From positions 10,327-52,264 of the forward strand of contig MFJM01000006.1 in NCBI GenBank assembly GCA_001779205.1: 41,938 nucleotides of DNA. The letters run 5' to 3'. The position numbers were made by a program, and so were the translations under genes. The stretch comes from Candidatus Gottesmanbacteria bacterium RIFCSPHIGHO2_02_FULL_39_14 (GTDB lineage: Bacteria; Patescibacteriota; Microgenomatia; 2-02-FULL-39-11). Below, piece by piece: positions 9,102-17,839 of this stretch (position 1 is the first letter of the stretch; every line of letters begins with the position of its first letter). The notes beneath the pieces are model-generated. The model was not told where the DNA came from. It worked only from the letters and a program-made list of their open reading frames with translations, and searched no databases.

Positions 9102-9824
9102 TTATGGGGTGCCAGTTAAAGAACCTGGTGGTAACTCCATATTATTTCGTCTTTTAGTAATTACTGGAATTTCTAGAATACTTTTTACTACTTTTTCTGC
9201 AATTTCTCTTTGATTATTGAAAGAGGGAGTAAAAGCTATTTCCACCTTGTGGTCTGTACCATCTTCCATCACTATACCTTCGGGAAGTTGCCCTTCCTGT
9301 TGTGCAAAACCACCTTTAAGATTTATATGTTGCATATTGATTTGCATCATAACGCTTCCTGCTCTCTCGACATCTCGTTGTAGCCCAGCTAAATCATTTT
9401 TTTGTTTTTCCGACATTCCCTTTGGGTTAAATGATATGTGTGGGATTTCAACAATTGGACACATCAGAAGCGGACTTATTATTCTTAATTGCTCGAGCGG
9501 CAATCTTAAACCTGATGAGTCATCAAATGCTCCCAACCGAGATGTGAGAATATTAACAATATCTTGGTAAATAACTCCCGATTCCTCTCCGGTTAATTTT
9601 CCTCCGATTCGTAATCCTGCTATATAGTGAGGACCATCTATTTCTCTTCCAGCTTCATCACGCAATAATTGAGCTGAGAACTTTTATTGAGTTATGTCAA
9701 AAGCCTTTCGAAATTCAGATGAAACTCTTCTATATTCACGAAACGCTCGAATTCTATCCACAAACTTTATTTTTTCATTACCGAGTACGTGAGATTCATC
9801 TTCCTGTAAATCAGTATGAGCCAT
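9102..9824 (-). pseudogene. hypothetical protein gene interrupted by one in-frame TAA (9684-9686)
   Basis: MAHTDLQEDESHVLGNEKIKFVDRIRAFREYRRVSSEFRKAFDITQ*KFSAQLLRDEAGREIDG... continuous frame from ATG at 9824 except for TAA. Confidence 0.55.
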
Positions 9825-9961
9825 TCTTTATTCATGTTAGATTAGATAGATTAGAGTGTCAATTATAGTTTGTCAACAAAATTATATACAAAAATATTAT
9901 CTTGATTTCTCTGCAGGCACGGTAAATAAAAATTCAAGTATAAGTCAGATTTGTAAACCAC

Positions 9962-9989
9962 GTTCTGATTTCTTCTAAGCCCCGCAACA
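9962..9989 (+). repeat. direct repeat copy 2 (28 bp)
   Basis: gttctgatttcttctaagccccgcaaca; see 7236-7263. Confidence 0.9.
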
Positions 9990-10079
9990 CTTCGACTCAC
10001 TCCGCTCGCTCAGTGCAAGCACATTAATTGAGAAGCGGAGTGTGTTTGGTTTATAAGGATAAAAAAATAAGGGTCGAAG
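9990..10079. repeat. nested inverted-repeat element
   Basis: CTTCGAC(9990)/GTCGAAG(10073) outer arms and CACTCCGCT(9998)/AGCGGAGTG(10034) inner arms. Confidence 0.7.
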
Positions 10080-10126
10080 CGTACTGAACAAATGTAGCGG
10101 GTTGAAGCACTATATAATTAGAGATT

Positions 10127-10372
10127 ATGTGGTTTGTCTATATACTGCTGTGCAAGGATAGGAGCTTATATACGGGTGTTTCCAACAATCCACAAAAACG
10201 ATTTTCAGATCATCAAACCGGTAAAGGCAGTAAGTATACAAGATCATTTAAAGCAAAAAGTATTGTCCATCTTGAAAAGTACATGACCAAATCAGAAGCG
10301 CTAAAAAGAGAAAGACTGATAAAAAGTTGGAGCCGAGAAAAGAAAATCAGAATATTAAATCTAAAAATCTGA
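10127..10372 (+). CDS. GIY-YIG domain endonuclease
   Basis: 'WFVYILLCKDRSLYTGVSNNPQKRFSDHQTGKG...SKSEALKRERLIKSWSREKK'. Confidence 0.88.
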   Translation: MWFVYILLCKDRSLYTGVSNNPQKRFSDHQTGKGSKYTRSFKAKSIVHLEKYMTKSEALKRERLIKSWSREKKIRILNLKI

Positions 10373-10386
10373 TTATTTCCAAAATT

Positions 10387-11409
10387 ATGATTAAGGCAAA
10401 AAAACTGTATTTCTATTTATTGTTGACGATACTTCTTCATGGTTGTCTCTTTTTTTATAAATACTACCAGACTGCGAATATTCAGCAGGATAACTATGTC
10501 GGGTATGCGAAGGCATTTAAAACAGAATCATTTATAAGCAATATCTCTGAGGACGATAGCAGACTATTTCCCGGTTTACCGCTGTTAATCTATATATTTA
10601 ACTTCTTAACCGGAAGTGAAAATACAGCCGGCTTGTTTTTATCATTTCTAAGCCTGTTAACAATTTTTTTGTTTTCAGTACACTTTACAAAAAACACTTT
10701 TTATGCATTTTGGATTACTGTTTTCCCGCCCATCATATTTGAACAAACAAGTAAAATCAGTACCGAAGCAATAACAATTGCTCTTTTTATCATCAGTTAT
10801 TACCTCATTATAAATAAAAAATACCGATTCAGTGCGCTTCTGCTTGGATTTGCCTCAATTGTCCGATTGATCAGCATAAGTATGTTTATAGGGCTTTTAA
10901 TTTTATTATTCAGGCGGAAAAAATATATTTTATTGGTACAAAGCAGTGTATTTTATATGCTATTTCCTCTTTTCATGCTGGTATTTAATTTCTTTCACTG
11001 GGGATGGGGGGGCATTTTCAGACAAATAACGATGAATCAGATTGTCGGTAGGGGAACATTAACGCCGGTACAACTCATTAATGATATATTGCGGACAATT
11101 TCTTGGAAGCAACCTCAAATACTTATTTCCGGAATGGTTAACATTATTCTTTTTTTCTCGGTATTTTATAGTTGTATCAGATATAAAAATGATTTCTTAA
11201 ATTCAGGTGATCAATTATTGGTCAAGGTCTGGGCCATACTTTCTTTAATATTAGTTTTTTCTATCGGACCAACTCCTTTCTTGGAAGAAGCAAGCAGATA
11301 TCTGATAGTTATTACAACACCATTACTCCTTTTTATGTTTCAAAGACTGCTTAAGCATAAAAGGCTTCTTATTGGCTCTTTGATTCTAAGCATTTTTGCA
11401 TTTATCTAA
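10387..11409 (+). CDS. polytopic membrane protein, probable GT-C type glycosyltransferase
   Basis: About 9 TM segments, PIG-V/GT39-like layout. Confidence 0.5.
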   Translation: MIKAKKLYFYLLLTILLHGCLFFYKYYQTANIQQDNYVGYAKAFKTESFISNISEDDSRLFPGLPLLIYIFNFLTGSENTAGLFLSFLSLLTIFLFSVHFTKNTFYAFWITVFPPIIFEQTSKISTEAITIALFIISYYLIINKKYRFSALLLGFASIVRLISISMFIGLLILLFRRKKYILLVQSSVFYMLFPLFMLVFNFFHWGWGGIFRQITMNQIVGRGTLTPVQLINDILRTISWKQPQILISGMVNIILFFSVFYSCIRYKNDFLNSGDQLLVKVWAILSLILVFSIGPTPFLEEASRYLIVITTPLLLFMFQRLLKHKRLLIGSLILSIFAFI

Positions 11410-11539
11410 GTAAGGGGGGAGCCGGAAGACCTTGGTACTGTCGGATATGAAATCACTACAGAAACCCCCTTTTAGTCCATTTATTGAAAAATCCTTTTAA
11501 AGCTGGTAAGGTATTAGGTATAGATAGATATTTATTGAT

Positions 11540-12349
11540 ATGTTGCCGGCTTTTTTAATCACTTTCAGGGAAGTAATTGAGGCTTCGTTAATAGTGGCTA
11601 CAATTTTGGGTATTCTGGTGAAATTAAAGCAAAAGAAAGGGGTAAAATCAGTCTGGCTGGCAACGCTAGCGGGAGGGGGAGTGAGCATTATTCTTCTGGC
11701 GATTGGCAGTCTGGTAGGAGTTAAAGTCCAAGAGATTTACAGTGGGAAAACGGAGGAATTGATTGAGGGTATCATGATGGTGACGTCGGCCTTTTTTATT
11801 ACCTGGGCAGTATTTTTCCTTCATAATTACTTCTGCAGATATAAAACCAGATTGTTGCAGAAGATTAATTCTTCGGTTGAAAGTGAAGAGCAGAAGGGTT
11901 TGTTTTGGCTGACTTTTACAGCGGTTTTTCGGGAGGGGATTGAGGTTGTCCTATTCTTGTCGACAATTTATTTATCCTCCAATCCACAGCGTATTTTCAG
12001 CGGTTTTGTGTTAGGTGCAGCGGGTGCTTTGATGGTATCTTTTGGTCTATTTACGGCAACTTTGAGGTTGCCGATTTTTTATGCTTTTAGAATAACAAGC
12101 CTGCTTCTTATCCTTTTTGCCGCAGGATTATTAGCACGGGGTGTTGCCGAGTTTGCCGAGTTTGGATTATTACCGGTAATTGCTGAAACGACACTATCGT
12201 TTATACCGGCAAAAGCAACATTTTCCGGAGACATGATAAAGTCTGTATTCGGGTTAACACAGAAAATGGATACAATTCAATTGTCTATCTATGGGGTTTA
12301 TGTCACTTTAATGAGCTGGCGTGTTTTTGTGAGAAAGGCGGGGAGGTAG
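11540..12349 (+). CDS. FTR1 family iron permease
   Basis: Two REXXE motifs: 'FREVIEASL' and 'FREGIEVVLFL'. Confidence 0.88.
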   Translation: MLPAFLITFREVIEASLIVATILGILVKLKQKKGVKSVWLATLAGGGVSIILLAIGSLVGVKVQEIYSGKTEELIEGIMMVTSAFFITWAVFFLHNYFCRYKTRLLQKINSSVESEEQKGLFWLTFTAVFREGIEVVLFLSTIYLSSNPQRIFSGFVLGAAGALMVSFGLFTATLRLPIFYAFRITSLLLILFAAGLLARGVAEFAEFGLLPVIAETTLSFIPAKATFSGDMIKSVFGLTQKMDTIQLSIYGVYVTLMSWRVFVRKAGR

Positions 12350-12378
12350 TGGTAAACTTCTTATAAAGGAGATAAAAA

Positions 12379-13164
12379 TTGAAAATAATTCCATTAGGCA
12401 GCAACGGCTTTTTTCCCAGTTATAACAGGCAGACAGCATGCTACGCAATTCATTACAAGAGTATTTTAATTGTTCTAGATGCAGGAAGCGGACTTTTCCG
12501 ATTTGCCGAAAAAGAAGGAAAAGTTTTGTTACGAGGAGTTGATGAAATTCATATTTTTTTATCGCATTATCATTTGGATCATACCTTCGGATTTTATGCA
12601 GCCTTTGAACTCTTTGAGAAAAAAAGGGTAACAGTATTTGCCAAAGCAGGCAGACAAGTTTTTTCGGAATTTGTCGCGATGGAACATTTTCCGATTGATT
12701 ATGAGAAGAAGCATAAAAATTTCAGTTGGAAAACTGTAACTGAAGAAACATACCGTTTAGAAGGTTATAAAGCAAAAGTCCGTAAGCAGAATCATCGGGG
12801 TGAAGTAAGCTTAGGATTCAGAATGGAATTCTCAAATGGTAAAAGTATGACTTATATTACAGACGGAGAACCGACTTGGGAGAGCGTAGAATTTGTCAGG
12901 GGAGTTGATTTATTACTGCATGAGCATGAACCATCTGATGAAAAGGAGGCAAAACATCTCAAATTGGAAGATCAGATTTCCGACGGACATGTGACGACCG
13001 AAGGGGCTGGTTTGATTGCCAGAGAAGCCGGAGTGAAGAAACTGGCGTTGGTTCATCACAATCCATTTCTTAATGAGGCGAGCTTAATAAAAGAATTAAA
13101 AAAAGCAAAAGCGATTTTTAAAGAAAGTTATTTAGCGATGGATATGGAAGAGGTTGAGTTTTAG
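12379..13164 (+). CDS. MBL-fold metallo-hydrolase
   Basis: 'LSHYHLDHTFG' metal-binding motif, later Asp/His residues; TTG start with AAAGGAG SD. Confidence 0.8.
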   Translation: MKIIPLGSNGFFPSYNRQTACYAIHYKSILIVLDAGSGLFRFAEKEGKVLLRGVDEIHIFLSHYHLDHTFGFYAAFELFEKKRVTVFAKAGRQVFSEFVAMEHFPIDYEKKHKNFSWKTVTEETYRLEGYKAKVRKQNHRGEVSLGFRMEFSNGKSMTYITDGEPTWESVEFVRGVDLLLHEHEPSDEKEAKHLKLEDQISDGHVTTEGAGLIAREAGVKKLALVHHNPFLNEASLIKELKKAKAIFKESYLAMDMEEVEF

Positions 13165-13174
13165 ATTTTAGAAT

Positions 13175-13203
13175 TTGACAATACAATTGTATTATTGTAT
13201 TAT
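13175..13203 (+). promoter_or_regulatory. promoter of TA module 1
   Basis: TTGACA-N17-TATTAT, 9 nt before ATG 13213; spacer contains ATACAATTGTAT palindrome. Confidence 0.75.
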
Positions 13204-13212
13204 GATACTCAA

Positions 13213-13464
13213 ATGAATTGGATTACTACGAATATCAGATTTCCTGAAGATATTTATATGGAATTAAAGATGGAAGCCGCACGTAAGCGCCGAAGTATTG
13301 CTGATATTGTGAGAGAAAGCGTAGCTAAAAGAAAAAATATTATGGGAATAACTAATGTAGAAAAATTTTTAAAAAAAGCCGATAAAATAGCAAGAGAAAT
13401 CAGCAGACAAAATAAAGGTAAAAGCTTATCTAAGGCTCTAATTGAGATGAGATACGAACAATGA
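13213..13464 (+). CDS. ribbon-helix-helix antitoxin (VapB-like)
   Basis: 'TTNIRFPEDIYMELKMEAARKRRSIADIVRESV'; overlaps the PIN gene. Confidence 0.75.
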   Translation: MNWITTNIRFPEDIYMELKMEAARKRRSIADIVRESVAKRKNIMGITNVEKFLKKADKIAREISRQNKGKSLSKALIEMRYEQ

Positions 13465-13886
13465 TTGTTGTAGATGCTTCAGTAGCAATTAAGTGGATCG
13501 AGAAAGAAGAGGATAGTGAAAAAGCTGTTTTATTACAAAAATCTCATTTGTTAAAGCAAAACGAGATTATTGTTCCCCAGTTAATTTATTTTGAAATTGC
13601 GAATACATTATCCACGAAATCTAAAGTTGAAGAAAAGTATATAGAGTTGGGAATAAACATAGTTTATAACACTGATTTGAAAATTGAACAGTTAGAGAAA
13701 GTTGATCTTTTAAAAGCGTCAAATCTAGCAAAAAAGTATAAAACTTCAGTTTACGATATGATTTATGCTGTTGTGGCAAAAAAATACGATACTATACTTA
13801 TCACTACAGATGAGAAATTTATTCAGAAAACAAAATTTTCTTATGTTAAATTATTAAGTGAATATACTGCCGGCACAAAAACTTGA
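13461..13886 (+). CDS. PIN-domain ribonuclease toxin (VapC-like)
   Basis: 'MIVVDASVAIKWIEKEEDSEKA...YDMIYAVVAKKYDTILITTDEKF'. Confidence 0.85.
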   Translation: MIVVDASVAIKWIEKEEDSEKAVLLQKSHLLKQNEIIVPQLIYFEIANTLSTKSKVEEKYIELGINIVYNTDLKIEQLEKVDLLKASNLAKKYKTSVYDMIYAVVAKKYDTILITTDEKFIQKTKFSYVKLLSEYTAGTKT

Positions 13887-13904
13887 CAGATATGGTAAGA
13901 TAAG

Positions 13905-14162
13905 AGGAAATTGATAAAGGCGATGATGGCGTAAGGATGGGACGCCGGAGCTGACCCTAATAAGGTACGGAGGCGAAACCGTAAAAGACAGTAACATGTG
14001 TCGCGAAAGCGGAGCATGTCATGAATGAGGTTAACTCATTTCGGATATGTGTCCCCGCGAGGGGACTTTTTAATGGGTTAACGAAATAAGGTGGCACAGC
14101 GAAAGTAATTTCGCCCTTGAATTCCCAGAATATTATTTTCGGGAAAAGGAGGGCGTTTTTTT
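13905..14162 (+). promoter_or_regulatory. T-box leader (probable tRNA-Trp) upstream of trpE
   Basis: T-box AAGGTGGCACAGCG at 14088-14101, antiterminator partner CGCCCTT, then terminator 14112-14161 with T7 tract; bulge UGGC complementary to GCCA (G73). Confidence 0.85.
14112..14161 (+). terminator. T-box regulated terminator
   Basis: CGCCCT...TTCCC...GGGAA...AGGGCG TTTTTTT. Confidence 0.85.
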
Positions 14163-15533
14163 ATGGAAAATATTTTTCAAAATATAAAGCTAGGCTCCTA
14201 TCAAGAGAAGGAAGTGGATTTATCCATTTCCGCTTTCGAAGTATTTAAGCGGCTTTATCCTTATTCGAAAAATATATTTTTGTTGGAATCATTAGGAGAA
14301 GAGGGCAAATACAACCGCTTCTCTTATGTAGGTTATGAACCGGAATGCGTAATTTCAGGTTTAAATGGAGAACTGATTGTTAATAACAGACTATTTAAGA
14401 GCGCAAATCCTTTTGAAAATTTAAAGATTTTTTCCAGATTTAGTAGCGCAGGCCGCGATTTCTGTGGAGGCTTGGTCGGCTATTTTTCTTATGAAGCGGC
14501 TGCCTTTTTTGAGCCTGGTTTTCCGCCAGCTAACAGAGCGGAAAAGCATGAATTTCCGGATTTTCAGTTCGGATTATATTTTGATGGATTGAAGTTCGAT
14601 AAGAGGGGGAAGAGATGTACTTACTTTCATTACGGGAATTCCAGATTAGACCAAATAATGAAAATAATAAATAAAACAAACGGAAATTTGGGACGATTTT
14701 CATATAAAACGATAAAAAATCCGGATGAGAAGGAACACCGATTTAAAGTAGAACATGCCTTGGAAGAAATTAAGAAAGGGAATATTTTTCAAGTGGTTCT
14801 ATCAGAGAGAACTGATTATCAAATCGATGGTGATAACAGGAGAATTTATGCAGTATTACGGCAGGTGAACCCTTCGCCATATATGATCTATCAGAAATTT
14901 GATATGAGGGAGATTATTTCGGCAAGTCCGGAACTACTTATTAGAGTCAAAGGAAGAAAGATTGAACATTTCGGAACACTAGCCGGGACCATAAAAAGGG
15001 GGAAAGACCAGGAAGAAGATGAAAGGTTAAGAGAAAGACTCATTGGCGATGAAAAGGAATTGGCCGAACATTTCATGCTAGTTGATTTAGCCAGAAATGA
15101 TGTCGGTAAGGTGGCCCGCTTCGGGACAATCACGGTAGACAAACTTTCGACAGTCAAGAAATTTTCCAAGGTGCAACATTTATACAGCGAGATAAGAGGA
15201 GAGCTACAAGGGCGGCGGAATTGTTTTGATGCTATTGCTGCCTGTTTTCCGGCGGGGACTTTGACTGGAGCGCCAAAAGTTGAGGCAATGAAGATAATCA
15301 GCAAGCTTGAAGAGATGCGCCGCGGGCCTTACGGAGGAGTAGCTGGATATTTTTCTTTTAACGGAGAGGTGATGCTGGCAATAATTATAAGATCGCTGAT
15401 GATTTGCCGAAATTATGCCTATACGCAAACTGGTAGCGGAATTGTGGTTGATTCTGTTCCAGATCGCGAATTTCAGGAGATAGTCAATAAACAAAATGGA
15501 ATGGATGAGACATTAAGGAGGGCTTCCTTATGA
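14163..15533 (+). CDS. trpE: anthranilate synthase component I
   Basis: LLES motif, 'ISASPELLIRVKG', 'GTLAGTIKRG', 'CFPAGTLTGAPKVEAM', 'GGVAGYFS'. Confidence 0.96.
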   Translation: MENIFQNIKLGSYQEKEVDLSISAFEVFKRLYPYSKNIFLLESLGEEGKYNRFSYVGYEPECVISGLNGELIVNNRLFKSANPFENLKIFSRFSSAGRDFCGGLVGYFSYEAAAFFEPGFPPANRAEKHEFPDFQFGLYFDGLKFDKRGKRCTYFHYGNSRLDQIMKIINKTNGNLGRFSYKTIKNPDEKEHRFKVEHALEEIKKGNIFQVVLSERTDYQIDGDNRRIYAVLRQVNPSPYMIYQKFDMREIISASPELLIRVKGRKIEHFGTLAGTIKRGKDQEEDERLRERLIGDEKELAEHFMLVDLARNDVGKVARFGTITVDKLSTVKKFSKVQHLYSEIRGELQGRRNCFDAIAACFPAGTLTGAPKVEAMKIISKLEEMRRGPYGGVAGYFSFNGEVMLAIIIRSLMICRNYAYTQTGSGIVVDSVPDREFQEIVNKQNGMDETLRRASL

Positions 15534-16105
15534 AAACATTGATAATCAATAATTACGATTCTTTCACTTATAACCTCTATCAGTATTTAGGGGAACTCGG
15601 CGGCAATCCGCAAGTGTTCCGCAATGATGAGATAACTTACACAGAGATAGAAAAGAAAAAATACAGCCATATCGTAATTTCTCCGGGGCCGGGAGATCCA
15701 TCCGATAAGCATTATTTCGGCGTCTGCCGGGAAGTGATATTACGCCCTGATAAAAATATTCCAATATTGGGAGTGTGTCTGGGACATCAGGGAATTATCC
15801 ATTATTACGGGGGCAGGATTGTTAGGGCCGGAAAGATATTACACGGAAAGAAAAGCAAAATTACTCATAACGGGGACGGAATTTTTAAGGAAGTTAAAAG
15901 CCCCCTATTGGGCATGCGCTACCATTCGCTTGTTGGTGAGAAAGAAACGATACCTGATGTTTTGGAAATTACCGCAGAAACGGATGATGGTGTTGTGATG
16001 GGAGTGGCACATAAACAAATACCAATTTTTGGAATTCAGTTTCATCCGGAGTCGGTGGGGACGGAAGACGGGAAAAAAATATTAAAGAATTTTTTAGAGT
16101 TTTGA
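15530..16105 (+). CDS. trpG: anthranilate synthase component II (glutamine amidotransferase)
   Basis: 'NNYDSFTYNLYQYLGELG', 'GVCLGHQGI', 'GIQFHPESVGTEDG'. Confidence 0.96.
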   Translation: MKTLIINNYDSFTYNLYQYLGELGGNPQVFRNDEITYTEIEKKKYSHIVISPGPGDPSDKHYFGVCREVILRPDKNIPILGVCLGHQGIIHYYGGRIVRAGKILHGKKSKITHNGDGIFKEVKSPLLGMRYHSLVGEKETIPDVLEITAETDDGVVMGVAHKQIPIFGIQFHPESVGTEDGKKILKNFLEF

Positions 16106-16138
16106 ACGTATAGTCCCGAATTAATCGGGATCACGTTC
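16104..16138. repeat. trpG-trpD intergenic hairpin
   Basis: GAACGTATAGTCCCGAATTAATCGGGATCACGTTC; arms GAACGT/ACGTTC and TCCCGA/TCGGGA. Confidence 0.75.
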
Positions 16139-16146
16139 TAAAAAAC

Positions 16147-17184
16147 ATGGAAGCACAAGAAATTTTAGAAAAATTAATAAACAGAACAGATTTAACAAAA
16201 CTTCAAAGCACGATACTTGCCGAAATAATTTTCTCCGAGGACGTACAGGCGAGTATAAAAGCGGCACTGTTGACTGCTTTAAGGATGAAAGGGGAGTCTG
16301 TGTCTGAAATTCTGGGATTTATTGAAATCATCAGAAAAGCAATGGTGAAAGTGAAGATAGATGATTTAGCGATTGATACCTGCGGCAACGGTGGAGATAA
16401 CCAGAATACTTTTAATATTTCAACGGCAGCGGCGATTGTGGCAGCAGCCTGCGGGGTGAAAGTGGCCAAACACGGCAACCGCAACATTTCGTCAAAAAGC
16501 GGAAGTGCTGATGTTTTGGAAGCAATGGGAGCAAGAGTTGATTTGACGGCAAAAGAGGTGGAAGACAGCCTTAATTTCTCCAATTTCACTTTTATGTTTG
16601 TGCCTAATTTCCATCCGATTTTCAAAAATATCGGACTTTTGAGGCGTGAGCTTAGAATAAAAACAATTTTCAATTTGCTCGGGCCGCTGGTTAATCCGGC
16701 AGGAGTGAAGCGGCAGATTATCGGCAGCGGAAGCAGGGAGGCGGCGGAAATATTAAGTAAGGTCGTGCAAAGACTTGATAATGAGCATATTCTAGTAGTT
16801 CATTCTTTTGAGGGAATGGATGAGATTAGCATATATGAGCCGACACAAGTATTTGAGATTAGAGGAAATAGAATTAAAAAATTTGTCATAAAACCAGAGG
16901 AATTCGGTTTGAGAGGAAAGGATGCAAACAATATAAGAGTCAATTCCATTGAGGAGAGTAAAGTTAAATTAACAGAGATACTTGAGGGGAGTTTTGGCGA
17001 TGCGAGAAAAATTGTTCTATTTAATTCCGCGGCTGCACTTTATGTTGGAGGACGATGTCGAAGTATTGCCGAAGGAATTAAATTTGCCGAGAAAGCAATA
17101 GACGAAGGACTAGCATATGCAGAACTTAATAAATTCATAGAGTTTAGTAAAAAAGTGAGGATGCAAAATGATCAACATATTTAA
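16147..17184 (+). CDS. trpD: anthranilate phosphoribosyltransferase
   Basis: 'DTCGNGGDNQNTFNISTAAAIVAAACGVKVAKHGNRNISSKSGSADVLEAMG'. Confidence 0.95.
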   Translation: MEAQEILEKLINRTDLTKLQSTILAEIIFSEDVQASIKAALLTALRMKGESVSEILGFIEIIRKAMVKVKIDDLAIDTCGNGGDNQNTFNISTAAAIVAAACGVKVAKHGNRNISSKSGSADVLEAMGARVDLTAKEVEDSLNFSNFTFMFVPNFHPIFKNIGLLRRELRIKTIFNLLGPLVNPAGVKRQIIGSGSREAAEILSKVVQRLDNEHILVVHSFEGMDEISIYEPTQVFEIRGNRIKKFVIKPEEFGLRGKDANNIRVNSIEESKVKLTEILEGSFGDARKIVLFNSAAALYVGGRCRSIAEGIKFAEKAIDEGLAYAELNKFIEFSKKVRMQNDQHI

Positions 17185-17839
17185 AAAAATATTAGAGGTG
17201 AGGAAATTCATTCTTATGGCTGAGATAAAAATAAAATCACCATCGGAAGGAGCATTGGGCGGGATGGAAGAGATGGAGGAAATTGCTAAAGAATATACGG
17301 ATGGGGGAGCGGATATGATTTCGGCAGTGACAGAACAAACGCATTTCGGAGGAGATTTGGGGATGATAGATAGAATAAAAAGAGTGAGCAGTTTGCCGAT
17401 TCTTTGCAAAGATTTTATTTCGGATGAAAGAGAGCTAGTTGATGTTAAAGAGCATGGTGCTGATGCTGTTTTATTATTGGTAATGTATGTATCTAAGGAG
17501 AAGTTAGTAGTGCTTTTTGACAGTGCGTTGAAAATGGGACTTGTTCCAATAGTAGAAGTTGATAACGAAGTTGACCTTAACATGGCAGTAAGAGAAAAAT
17601 TTCCGGTGGTGGCGGTTAATGCCAGGAATTTAAGGGATTTGTCGGTTGACAGAAAAAAGGCAATTTCATTGATTAGAAAAATTCCTCAAAAAGTAATTGC
17701 CCTGGCGTTTTCCGGAGTAAGAGATAAGGAAGATGTGAAAAATTATTTAAAAGCCGGAGCAAAGGGAGTGCTTATCGGGACAGTGCTAATGCGGGCAAAG
17801 GATAAGGTTTCGATGTTAAAGGAGTTGAGGGGTGTATGA
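17168..17839 (+). CDS. trpC: indole-3-glycerol-phosphate synthase, short form
   Basis: 'LMAEIKIKSPSEG', 'LCKDFI', 'VPIVEVDN', 'VAVNARNL', 'GVLIGTVLM'; lacks N-terminal extension. Confidence 0.9.
   Translation: MINIFKKILEVRKFILMAEIKIKSPSEGALGGMEEMEEIAKEYTDGGADMISAVTEQTHFGGDLGMIDRIKRVSSLPILCKDFISDERELVDVKEHGADAVLLLVMYVSKEKLVVLFDSALKMGLVPIVEVDNEVDLNMAVREKFPVVAVNARNLRDLSVDRKKAISLIRKIPQKVIALAFSGVRDKEDVKNYLKAGAKGVLIGTVLMRAKDKVSMLKELRGV

Noticed and set aside
14891-15494. Antisense ORFs inside trpE, ftsH, ligase and other genes
   Set aside because: They overlap strongly supported genes on the opposite strand and have no recognisable domain; typical shadow ORFs.
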